This document shows positions 24,520 to 33,900 of a stretch of 64,000 nucleotides of DNA, piece after piece. The DNA is from Verrucomicrobiota bacterium (GTDB taxonomy: Bacteria > Verrucomicrobiota > Verrucomicrobiia > Limisphaerales > JADJPG01): assembly GCA_016713365.1 (NCBI GenBank), contig JADJPG010000034.1, positions 8,096-72,095 on the forward strand, given 5' to 3'. The stretch's first letter is position 1. Each line of letters begins with the position of its first letter. The translations under genes and the position numbers were made by a program. Below the pieces are notes generated by a model that was not told where the DNA came from, searched no databases, and saw only the letters and a list, made by a program, of their open reading frames with translations.

Positions 24520-26781
24520 ATGGCCAAACGACCACCACCACCGAAGGCCCAGCCGCCGTCCCGCCCCGGAACCTTCAGCTCCGCTCCGCGCAAGATGACG
24601 AGCCGGGTGCGTTTGATGGATCGAGTCGCAAGCGGCGTGATTCGCTTCGGCGGTGCGTCCGTCATCCTGGCAGTCGCCGCCATCTTCGTCTTCGTCGGCC
24701 GGGAGGCCCTCCCGCTCTTCCTGCCCGCCAAGGCTAAACCTGTTTTCACCGTCACCGTTCCGGAATTCACCAGCGATGCCTTCGGCGGTGTGCTGGGCGT
24801 GGACGAATATGAGACCTACGCCTACTGGCTGCACTCCACCGGCGCGGTGCATCTCGCCACTCTCGCCGATCAGAAGACTCGCACCGTTCTCAATTCTCCC
24901 TCCCTCCTCCAGCATCCCCTCTCCGCGGCCTACCGCAGTGCCGCGAAAGATCACCTCTATCTGGGCACGACGGACGGCCACGTGCTGCTGGCGCAATTGA
25001 AATTCAGCCCCGCCTACACGGCTGCCGGGCGCACCGTCACCGGACGCCTCGTCGAGGAGAAGCTGATCCGAATCTCAACCACCGGCAGTCCCGTGATTAA
25101 GGTTCACGGCCGTCATGATTCCACGGGCAAGGCTCGTTTCGCCGCGCTCTGTGCCGATGGCACGCTGTTCACCGGTTCCTATGAAGACGGCGGAGACACC
25201 GTGGCGGAACCCGTCGGCGGAAAATGGAGCATCCCCGTCACCACCCTCGCCCTCGACCTCGATGGACGCCGGCTCTTCGTCGCCACGGAAGACGGCCAGC
25301 TTCATCACTGGGAACTCGATGACAGCCGCGAGAAACCCTACCGCGTCATTCCCGTCGGTAATGTCGCACGCACCTTAACAGCCATGGATTTCGTGATCGG
25401 CGATCACGCCCTGATCCTCGGCTTCAGCGACGGTTCGGTCGAACAATGGTTCGGTGTCCGCGAGAACACAGATGACGTTCTGCGGCCCTTTCACAAAATT
25501 CGCGCCTTCGATTCCCTGCCGGCTTCCGTGCAACTGATCCAGCCGTCGGGCCGCGACAAGGGATTTCTCGCCGCGTCGCGCGACGGCACGATTCATCTCG
25601 GCTTCACCACCTCGGGCCGCACGCTGCTGGAGTTCAACGCCGGCGGATCGCTCAAGGGACTCGCCTACGCGCCCAAGCTCACCAGCATCCTCGCCACCAC
25701 CGCCACCAACCAGATGGCCATGTGGGAACTCAGCAATCCGCACCCCGAAATATCCTTCGCCACGCTGTTCGGGAAAGTCTGGTACGAAGGCTACGACGCG
25801 CCCGAGTTCAACTGGCAATCGACCGGCGGCACCGATGATTTTGAATCCAAATGCAGCCTCGTGCCGCTGATCGTCGGCACGCTTAAAGGCGCATTCTACG
25901 GGCTGTTGTTCGCGATCCCGGTGGCGGTGATGGCCGCGATCTACGTCTCCCAGTTCATGAGCTACCGCCTGCGCGGACTCGTGAAACCCGCCGTCGAAAT
26001 CATGGCCGCCCTGCCGAGCGTCGTCATCGGATTCCTCGCCGGACTCTGGCTCGCGCCGATGATGGAGAATCACGTCCTCTCGATTGGTTCCGCATTCATC
26101 CTCGTGCCGGTGCTGGTCCTGCTCGCCGTGACCATCTGGCATCACCTCCCGCAACCAATCCGTTCCAGCGTGCCGCACGGCACCGAACTCGCCCTCTTGA
26201 TTCCGCTCGTCGCACTCGGCTTCTTTCTCGCCACCCAGCTCGGACCGCTGCTCGAAGCCTGGTTCTTCCACGGCGATTTTCGCCAGTGGGTGTTCGACAC
26301 CACCGGACATCAGTTCGAGCAGCGCAACAGCATTGTGATCGGTTTCGCCATGGGCTTCGCCGTCATCCCGATCATCTTCACCATCTCCGAAGACGCCCTC
26401 TCGAACGTGCCGCAGCACTTCGTCTCCGGTTCGCTGGCGCTCGGAGCCAGCCGGTGGCAGACGGCCGCAAGGGTCATCCTCCCCACCGCCAGCCCGGGCA
26501 TCTTCTCCGCCATCATGGTCGGGTTCGGACGCGCCGTGGGCGAGACCATGATTGTGCTCATGGCCACCGGCAACACGCCCATCCTCAGTCTCAGCCCGTT
26601 CAACGGCATGCGGACGCTCTCAGCCAACATCGCCGTGGAAATTCCCGAGGCCCCCGTCAGCGGGACCCTCTACCGCGTGCTGTTCCTCGCCGCGATTCTG
26701 CTGTTCATCATGACATTCGTGGTAAACACCGTGGCGGAGGTGATTCGCCAGCGGCTCCGTGAGAAATACAAAGCTGTGTAA
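24520..26781 (+). CDS. pstC: Phosphate ABC transporter permease PstC with large periplasmic beta-propeller-like insert
   Basis: 753 residues, over twice the classic PstC. After a basic Pro-rich cytosolic start, the first membrane helix is at about 42-65. A periplasmic region of ~380 residues then shows WD40-like repeats (LYLGTTDGHVLLAQL, RLFVATEDGQLHHWEL, ALILGFSDGSVEQWFG, GFLAASRDGTIHLGF). The permease core follows (about 450-750), with the EAA-type loop in FVSGSLALGASRWQTAARVILPTASPGIFSAIMVGFGRAVGETM. Long PstC proteins with such inserts are known, for example in Pseudomonas. It forms the inner-membrane channel with PstA. pstA starts 5 bp after its stop. Confidence 0.92.
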   Translation: MAKRPPPPKAQPPSRPGTFSSAPRKMTSRVRLMDRVASGVIRFGGASVILAVAAIFVFVGREALPLFLPAKAKPVFTVTVPEFTSDAFGGVLGVDEYETYAYWLHSTGAVHLATLADQKTRTVLNSPSLLQHPLSAAYRSAAKDHLYLGTTDGHVLLAQLKFSPAYTAAGRTVTGRLVEEKLIRISTTGSPVIKVHGRHDSTGKARFAALCADGTLFTGSYEDGGDTVAEPVGGKWSIPVTTLALDLDGRRLFVATEDGQLHHWELDDSREKPYRVIPVGNVARTLTAMDFVIGDHALILGFSDGSVEQWFGVRENTDDVLRPFHKIRAFDSLPASVQLIQPSGRDKGFLAASRDGTIHLGFTTSGRTLLEFNAGGSLKGLAYAPKLTSILATTATNQMAMWELSNPHPEISFATLFGKVWYEGYDAPEFNWQSTGGTDDFESKCSLVPLIVGTLKGAFYGLLFAIPVAVMAAIYVSQFMSYRLRGLVKPAVEIMAALPSVVIGFLAGLWLAPMMENHVLSIGSAFILVPVLVLLAVTIWHHLPQPIRSSVPHGTELALLIPLVALGFFLATQLGPLLEAWFFHGDFRQWVFDTTGHQFEQRNSIVIGFAMGFAVIPIIFTISEDALSNVPQHFVSGSLALGASRWQTAARVILPTASPGIFSAIMVGFGRAVGETMIVLMATGNTPILSLSPFNGMRTLSANIAVEIPEAPVSGTLYRVLFLAAILLFIMTFVVNTVAEVIRQRLREKYKAV

Positions 26782-26786
26782 CTGTT

Positions 26787-28445
26787 ATGATTCGCGAACG
26801 CCCCAGCGCATTGGACCGCACCTTCTCCCAGGGCGAGCACCTCATCTGGCTCACCGGTGCCGCTCTCGCCGTCTGCCTGCTGATGATCGCCGGATTGCTG
26901 GTCATCGTCGTCAAGAACGGCGCCGGCTACTTCCAGCCCCATCCACTCACCCAGGCGGACACTGCGGATGGCGGAAAAATCCTCGGCGTCCTGCTCGGCA
27001 CCGAATCCTTCCGGAAATTCAACGCGACCAACAGCGCCGTTGAGGATCTCACCCGCTCGCAGTTCAAGCTCGGCAATCGCGACGTGTATGGAATCGATTT
27101 CAAATGGTTCGAGCACACGGAAATCACCAACAAGACACGCCCGTCCGAGGCGGTCGCCCTGGAACGGGATGAATACGGCGATTTCTACGGCTACCTCACC
27201 GCCCTCAAGGAACAGGGCAAGGTCATTGCGGAAGGCGACGCCGCGTGGGCGGAACTCCAGCGCAAACACCCGGTGGCACGCAGCGTTGCGGAAGAACGTT
27301 TGCATGTACAGAAGGTCGAGATCGGCCGCGTGAACGCCGCCATTCAGGAGGCGAACATCCAGATCAAGCGCGCCGAGCGCCGGCTCCCTCCCGGCGCGGA
27401 ACGCGATGCCGCCACGGCGAAAGCGCAGGCCATCATCACGACGCAGCAGGCCGAGTTCGAGAAGCTCAAGGCCCGCGCGGGAGAACTTCAAACGGAAGGC
27501 CAGCGATTCGTGGCCGTGATGCGCACCGCGGACGGGAAGGAAAAGGAGATTCCTCTCGCGGAGATCGTCCGCGCCTTCAAACCGAACGCGATGAGCAGCA
27601 GCGCCAAGGCCGGACATTACCTCAGCAAGGTCTGGGAGTTCACGACCGGCGAGCCTCGCGAATCCAATACGGAAGGCGGCATCTTCCCCGCCATCTTCGG
27701 CACGGTGGTGATGACGCTGCTCATGAGCATCGCCGTGGTGCCGTTCGGCGTGCTTGCGGCGCTCTACCTGCGCGAATACGCCAAGCAGGGATTCTTCGTC
27801 CGCTGCGTCCGCATCGCCGTGAACAATCTCGCCGGCGTGCCTTCCATCGTCTTCGGCGTGTTCGGACTCGGCTTCTTCGTTTACTTCGTCGGCGGAACCA
27901 TCGACCAGTTGTTCTACCCGGAGCTGCTGCCCACCCCGACCTACGGCACCGGCGGCATTCTCTGGGCCTCGCTGACTCTTGCCCTTCTCACCGTGCCGGT
28001 GGTGATCGTTGCCACCGAGGAGTCCATCGCCGCCGTCCCACGCGGCGCCAAGGAAGGTTCCCTCGCGCTCGGCGCCTCCAAGTTTCAAACGCTCTGCCGC
28101 ATCGTCCTGCCGGCCTCGCTGCCCGGCATCCTGACGGGATTGATCCTCGCCATGGCCCGCGGTGCCGGTGAAGTGGCGCCATTGATGATCACCGGCGTCG
28201 TGAAGCTAGCGCCGACCCTGCCGTTGGACGCCACGTTCCCGTTCTTCCACCTGGATCGGAAGTTCATGCACCTCGGATTTCACATTTACGACGTCGGCTT
28301 CCAGTCGCCCAACGTGGAGGCCGCCAAGCCTATGGTGTTCACCACCACGCTGCTGCTGCTCTTCGTCGTGGTGGCGCTGAACCTCGCCGCCATCCTGATC
28401 CGCGACCGGATTCGCAAGAAATACCGCACCGGCGCCTTTGCCTGA
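26787..28445 (+). CDS. pstA: Phosphate ABC transporter permease PstA with periplasmic coiled-coil insert
   Basis: 552 residues against ~300 in the classic form. The first membrane helix is at about 25-50. The insert (about 55-290) has a charged helical part rich in Glu, Gln, Arg and Lys (AERRLPPGAERDAATAKAQAIITTQQ and flanks) that looks like a coiled coil facing the periplasm. The permease domain follows (about 300-545), with the EAA loop EGSLALGASKFQTLCRIVLPASLPGILTGLILAMARGAGE. It pairs with the equally enlarged PstC, so the two inserts may contact each other or PstS. pstB begins 31 bp downstream. Confidence 0.92.
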   Translation: MIRERPSALDRTFSQGEHLIWLTGAALAVCLLMIAGLLVIVVKNGAGYFQPHPLTQADTADGGKILGVLLGTESFRKFNATNSAVEDLTRSQFKLGNRDVYGIDFKWFEHTEITNKTRPSEAVALERDEYGDFYGYLTALKEQGKVIAEGDAAWAELQRKHPVARSVAEERLHVQKVEIGRVNAAIQEANIQIKRAERRLPPGAERDAATAKAQAIITTQQAEFEKLKARAGELQTEGQRFVAVMRTADGKEKEIPLAEIVRAFKPNAMSSSAKAGHYLSKVWEFTTGEPRESNTEGGIFPAIFGTVVMTLLMSIAVVPFGVLAALYLREYAKQGFFVRCVRIAVNNLAGVPSIVFGVFGLGFFVYFVGGTIDQLFYPELLPTPTYGTGGILWASLTLALLTVPVVIVATEESIAAVPRGAKEGSLALGASKFQTLCRIVLPASLPGILTGLILAMARGAGEVAPLMITGVVKLAPTLPLDATFPFFHLDRKFMHLGFHIYDVGFQSPNVEAAKPMVFTTTLLLLFVVVALNLAAILIRDRIRKKYRTGAFA

Positions 28446-28476
28446 CATTGATTCCCGACCGCCCAACCCATCTTGT

Positions 28477-29313
28477 ATGAGCGACTCTCTCACCTCACGC
28501 CCCCAACTGACAGTCACGGCACGACAAAACGCCGAGTCTCCCGAGGAACTCGCAAAGCGAAAGAACATCATCGAGACGGAAAGCCTCTCGCTGTCCTACG
28601 GCGAATCACGGGCGTTGAAAAACATCACCATGGCGATCCGCGAGCGCGTGGTCACCGCCTTCATCGGCCCCAGCGGTTGTGGCAAGTCCACCTTCCTCCG
28701 CTGCTTCAATCGAATGAACGACCTCATCGACGGCGTCACGATCCGCGGCCGACTCTGGATCGATGGAGAGGAGGCGTTCGGTCCGGGCATGGACGTCATC
28801 GAACTGCGGAAGAAGGTCGGGATGGTGTTCCAAAAATCCAACCCCTTCCCCAAGACGATCTACGAGAACATTGCCTACGGCCTGCGCGTAGCCGGCATCA
28901 AGGACAAGGCCACCCTGGACGAAACCATCGAACAAAGCCTCAAAAACGCCGCGCTGTGGGAGGAAGTGAAGGATCGCCTGCACGAGAGTGCGCTCGGGCT
29001 TTCCGGCGGCCAGCAACAGCGCCTGTGCATCGCCCGCGCCATTGCCATCCGTCCGGAAATCATCCTGATGGATGAACCCGCCTCCGCGCTCGATCCGATC
29101 GCCACCGGGCGCGTCGAGGACCTGATTCTCGACTTGAAGCGGGATTTCACGATCGTCATCGTCACTCACAACATGCAGCAGGCCGCGCGCATCTCGGATT
29201 ACACCGCGTTCTTCTACCTCGGCGAACTGATCGAGTACGACACCACGAACAAGATTTTCACCAACCCCTCCAAGAAACAGACGGAAGACTACGTCACCGG
29301 CCGTTTCGGCTGA
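28477..29313 (+). CDS. pstB: Phosphate ABC transporter ATPase
   Basis: 278 residues from the ATG at 28477; the frame is open 39 bases earlier from a TTG that overlaps pstA. Walker A is GPSGCGKST, the signature is LSGGQQQRLCIARA, Walker B is IILMDEPASALDP, and the switch histidine is in IVTHNMQQA. The C-terminal TEDYVTGRFG ending is characteristic of PstB. It drives phosphate import with PstC and PstA at the inner membrane and also takes part in signalling with PhoU, whose gene follows after 30 bp. Confidence 0.96.
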   Translation: MSDSLTSRPQLTVTARQNAESPEELAKRKNIIETESLSLSYGESRALKNITMAIRERVVTAFIGPSGCGKSTFLRCFNRMNDLIDGVTIRGRLWIDGEEAFGPGMDVIELRKKVGMVFQKSNPFPKTIYENIAYGLRVAGIKDKATLDETIEQSLKNAALWEEVKDRLHESALGLSGGQQQRLCIARAIAIRPEIILMDEPASALDPIATGRVEDLILDLKRDFTIVIVTHNMQQAARISDYTAFFYLGELIEYDTTNKIFTNPSKKQTEDYVTGRFG

Positions 29314-29343
29314 GCCCAAAATCACGCACCACGAATCACATTT

Positions 29344-30015
29344 ATGTCAGTCCATTTCGCCCAGGAACTCGACGAGTTGAAGAAGAAGCTCCTCGTCATG
29401 GCCAGCAACGCCGAGAGCGCCGTCACACGCTCCATTCGCGCCTTCACCGACCGCGACGACGATCTCGCCCGCCGCGTAAAGGAGGATGATTCCATCCTCG
29501 ACGAACTGGAGAAGGAGATCGACGAACTTGCCATCAACCTCCTGGCAAAAGCGCCGCTCGCTTCTGAACTTCGCCTGATCACCGTCGCCATGAAGATCTG
29601 TCACGACCTCGAGCGCGTCGGCGACGAAGCCACCACCATCTCCCGGCGCGTCATCGAGCTGAACCAGGAACCGACTCTCAACACCGAAGTCGACATTCCG
29701 AGCATGGCTTCCATGGGACTGACCATGCTGAAGGAGGCGCTGGAATCCTTCGTCGGCCGCGACACCGCCAAGGCGCGCGCCATCATTCCGCGTGACAAGC
29801 AGATTGATTCCCTCAACAAGCAGCTCCACCGCGAACTCGCCAGCTACATGGTGGAACGTCCCTCCACCATCACGCGCTGCCTGAACTTGATGACGATCTC
29901 CAAGAGCCTCGAACGCATCGGCGATCACGCCACGAACATTGCCGAGGAAGTCGTTTACCTCCACGAAGGCGAGGACATCCGTCACGATCCGAAAGTAAAA
30001 AAAGGCAGCGCCTGA
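29344..30015 (+). CDS. phoU: Phosphate signalling protein PhoU
   Basis: 223 residues, standard length. Two three-helix PhoU repeats are present; each carries a metal-binding motif, HDLERVGDEATTI in the first and KSLERIGDHATNIAEEVVYL in the second. PhoU links Pst transport to the PhoR/PhoB two-component system and represses the Pho response when phosphate is plentiful. It closes the porin-pstSCAB-phoU run and converges on the PfkB kinase gene with a 14-bp gap. No phoR or phoB is inside the window. Confidence 0.95.
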   Translation: MSVHFAQELDELKKKLLVMASNAESAVTRSIRAFTDRDDDLARRVKEDDSILDELEKEIDELAINLLAKAPLASELRLITVAMKICHDLERVGDEATTISRRVIELNQEPTLNTEVDIPSMASMGLTMLKEALESFVGRDTAKARAIIPRDKQIDSLNKQLHRELASYMVERPSTITRCLNLMTISKSLERIGDHATNIAEEVVYLHEGEDIRHDPKVKKGSA

Positions 30016-30029
30016 GAACTGGTCGTTGT

Positions 30030-30971
30030 TCAGGAAACCTGTTTCACCAGAACGCTCTCGCGAACCTTCGCAATTTCCTGAACGGACGGCAGAACTCCGG
30101 CCACGCAACACGTCGCGGCCGATCCTGCAGCCACACCACTGACGAGCCACTTCTCGGGAGCTTGCCCGCGATGAATTTGGTTCGCCACCGCCGCCAGCAA
30201 CGCATCCCCTGCTCCGACAGTGTTGACCGCCTTGACGGCGGGTGATTGCGCGAGCAATTCAAAGTTCAAGGCATCGTTCAACAACAACGCGCCCCGTTCG
30301 CCGAGCGAGGCGAGCACCCAGCCACGCGTCAACTTCGAGAGACGCTTCGCCTCCTGTCGGACGTCGCGGATGGACCGCAACCCGCGTCCGGCCCATTGCT
30401 CCAATTCGTGCCAGTTGGGTTTCACGAGGAACGGTCGCGCCTTCACCGCTTTGACGAAACGGGGTCCATCGCAGTCGAGCAACGTTCTCACGCCCGCGTC
30501 ATCCGCGAGCCGGATCAGTTCCGCATACGCATCCACAGCCACACCACGCGGGAGACTTCCTGAGAGGATGAGGAGACTTGCTTGGGAGAGACTGCTCTTG
30601 GTCTGGCGAAAGACCGCTTTCCACTCCTCAGGCGAAAGGGTTGGCCCGAGGGGATTGAAGCGAAGCTGACCTCCGGCCTGGGCCGTCACGATGACATTGG
30701 CCCGCGTCGACTCGCGCAGGGGAACGACGTCCAAGGCGACTCGCATCCGCTTCAAGCCGGCTTCCATTTCGCGTCCGGTCGCACCGCCAAGTGGAATGAG
30801 CAGCCGGGGCCGCGCACGCAAATGCCCCAGCCAGCGCGCTACGTTGACCCCCTTGCCACCCGGCCATCGACGTTCGGAGAGAACGTCGTTCTTCTCCTCC
30901 CAACGCACCTGCGGCACGCGCCACTCCACGTCCACCGACGGATTGAGCGCGAGAACCAGCGGCTGTTTCAC
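30030..30971 (-). CDS. PfkB-family sugar kinase (1-phosphofructokinase-like)
   Basis: 313 residues. The N-terminal signature WPGGKGVNVARWLG and the C-terminal signature NTVGAGDALLA, with its catalytic aspartate, place it in the PfkB family. LALNPSVD at the start and FNPLGPTLS are typical of the 1-phosphofructokinase/tagatose-6-phosphate kinase branch. It should phosphorylate a sugar phosphate in the cytosol. Its ATG overlaps the stop of the giant protease gene in an ATGA arrangement, so translation may be coupled even though the products work in different compartments. Confidence 0.88.
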   Translation of the reverse strand: MKQPLVLALNPSVDVEWRVPQVRWEEKNDVLSERRWPGGKGVNVARWLGHLRARPRLLIPLGGATGREMEAGLKRMRVALDVVPLRESTRANVIVTAQAGGQLRFNPLGPTLSPEEWKAVFRQTKSSLSQASLLILSGSLPRGVAVDAYAELIRLADDAGVRTLLDCDGPRFVKAVKARPFLVKPNWHELEQWAGRGLRSIRDVRQEAKRLSKLTRGWVLASLGERGALLLNDALNFELLAQSPAVKAVNTVGAGDALLAAVANQIHRGQAPEKWLVSGVAAGSAATCCVAGVLPSVQEIAKVRESVLVKQVS

Positions 30972-33900
30972 GGTACCTCGAAGAACCGGTAGTAGCGGGT
31001 CGGTCCGAGCGGCGCCGTCTGCGACCCATCATCCGAGAACGTCACCACGCTGTTCGTGGAAGTGATGTAATCCGGATACGGCTGCCAGTTCGGCGGGAAC
31101 AACGACTCGGTGTACTCGGCCACGAAACGCGTGCCCGGCGGCGCGGTCCATTCCAAGGTCAAGCCGCTCGGCGTGAAACTGGTCAGCGTGAACGTGACCG
31201 GCGGCGCGACCGTCTTCGGCGAAAGACCTTCGACGAAGCGGAAGTAGCCGTACGGCGTTGGCAACGACACGCAGTAAGTCACCGTCGTGTTCGTCGCGAG
31301 AATGGTCGGCGACAGCGGAATCCAAGCGGTGTCGCTGAGGCTCGCCTTTCCATCGACGTGATAATACACGCCCGGAACGGCGTTCTCCCAAGTCAGACAC
31401 AGCTGAGTCGGAGACACGATAGGAGGTCCGTCGAACGTATTGGTTCCCGCAGCAGTAAACTCGCTCGCCATGACCGAGAAGACCGCGTCATTGGTCGAGG
31501 CATTGTAGACGGCGAGATACCAGTCGCCCGGAGTCAACGCGACCACCGAGGAACCGGTGATGACGATCAACTCCTGGTTCGTTCCGTAGTTCGCACTCTC
31601 CAACGCGGAATTGGCGTATGTCGGAAGCGGAAGATCCTTCTTCGCGATCAAGTTCACGTCATCCGAGGTGAACAAAATCTCAAACTGCGCCCGCGCGGCG
31701 TTCGAGCTGACGTTAAAGACGAAGTAACGCACCGGGACTCCGTTGCTGGAACCCGACCCCGGCACGCTGGTGTCGTAGGAAAGTTGGTTCGTGAGCGTCA
31801 CGATGTCCGACGCGACAATCTCGGTCACCCGCACTGTGTAGTCCGCCGGGGTCGCGGCGCGGTTGGTCACCGCGATATACCAGTCCCCGGCTACCAGCGG
31901 CGCGTTCGTGGAACTGGGAGAAACAATCACCATTTCTGCGGCCGTGCCCGCGTTGGTGCTGAGGAATGCCGGGTTCAAGAAATTGCCGGTGCACAGGCTT
32001 TGATCCACCAGCAACTCGACATTCGCATTCGCGTGGAACACCTCGACGATGACTTGCAGGGCCGAAGTCGAAGCCGTGTAGCGATAGTAATCGATGCCGC
32101 CGCTGGGCAGCGAAGCCGTGGTCGTGACCGCGGTCCGATTGGACAACGTGACGATGGAGTCTTCGCTCAACTCGTAGGCGCGCACGCAGAAGCTCACGTC
32201 GTTCGTCTCCCGATTCACAACCGCGAGGTAATACGTGCCCTGCCGCAAAGTCACCGGCCCGGAATTGGTCAGCAGGCAAACCGCCTCCAGCCCGGCACCG
32301 ACGACAGGGTTGTTCGTATACGCGACATCAAACGCCGGTTGAACCAGGAGCGAATAGTTCGTAATGGGAAGCCCATACTGGACATACAAATCGACGTCGC
32401 CACTCGCGCTTGTGAGTTCGAAGCCCACCTGGGCCGCGTTCGACGAAACATCGAACTGGAAGAACTGGACGCCTGAATGGAGCGCGTTTGTATTGATGGG
32501 CGAAGCGGCCCCGCACTGCGCGATGCCGTCAAACAACCGCAGCACGTCCGTGCTTAGAATCTCGGTCGCACGAATCTGGAAATCCACCGGCAACACTGTG
32601 GCCGGCTTCGGCACCACCGCAATCCAGTACGTTCCCGCAGTCGGCAACGCGGCCGGATCATCCAAGTGGAGCGCGATCCATTCCGTATTGGTACTGCCAT
32701 TCGCACTGAAGTAGTCGAAGTTCACCACACTCGGAGGCGGGAGTGTGAAGCCGGTTCTTACGTATAGGTCGACGTCGTCCGTAGCCCCAAACGTCTCGAA
32801 GACGGCCTGAAGTGCGCCCGGCGAAACCTCGAAACGATAGAAGCCAACGCCTCCGACCACCGCAACTTGTCCCGTGGAGGACACACCGCTCGAGAGGACG
32901 ATGTAGTTGATGTTCGTGGTCAGCACCCGCACGACGACGGAGTAGTCAACGGCCACCGTGTCGCGGTTCACCACGGCGAGATACCAGGTCCCGGGCGTCA
33001 GCAAATTTACCGGATTGAACGCGGATAGTTGAATCACCTCGTCGCCTCCCAGACCGTTGACTCCGGCGAATAGTGCATTGGTGGGCAATGCCCCCAGCGG
33101 CACCATCGCGCCCGTCGAGATGAACAGGTCCACATTACCCGCCGATGCCATCGTCTGGAAATCTGCGAGGAAGGCGTTGTCCGGAATCACCACCTGATAG
33201 TAATGAACAGCGCCGGTGCTCACGGTCGTCAGCTGGTTGGTCACATTGATGGTCAGCGGGGTGACGGGTCCCGGAATTTCGCGCGCGCAAATCTCGTAGT
33301 CCGGCGCATTCGAACTGACGACAACCGCGGCATACCAGCGGCCGGCGAGAGACGTCTGCGTCATGTCCGCAACTTGCACAAACTCCCCGAGACCCGGGTC
33401 CGTGTTAATGCTTGCGGCCGAATAAAAGTTCGTGGTGGGCAGAGGCAGGCCACGGCGCACATAAAGATTCACGTCACCATTGGTGACACCGCTCACCGTG
33501 AACTCGACGCCGATGGCGTTCGTGCTGACATCGAAGGAGTAGTAGTCAACCACCTGGCCGACGTTCACCATCGAATGGCAGTTGTTCGTGGCATTGAGTG
33601 AAATGATGTTCGGCAAATTCGCGCTTTCGAAGTCCACGCGAATGCAAATCGCGTTGGTGTCTGGATACTCATTGCGCACCGCGAGATAGAAGCGACGGCC
33701 CGGTCGGATCTGAGGATCGATGTCGCCGCCGACCAGCACGCCATTACGATCCAAGGTGAACCATCCGCCGCCCTGCAGCACCGTGGTGCCGCCTAGGTCA
33801 TCGAATTGGAAGAAGGTATCAGGCGGCTGCTGGCCTTCGGGCAGCCCGGTCGCGTTATAGAGCAAGCTGGCGTTGTGGGACGAGACGAGCACATTGGTCA

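Noticed and set aside
31358..32476. Long plus-strand frames opposite the giant protease (also near 33806, 36644 and 38297)
   Set aside because: All lie within one continuous protease frame with clear repeats; their translations are Arg/His/Gln-rich and match no family.
31400..33600. CRISPR-like or tandem DNA repeats suggested by recurring motifs
   Set aside because: The recurrence is at protein level (pre-peptidase-C-type domains of ~110 residues); the DNA is diverged and there is no spacer/repeat geometry.
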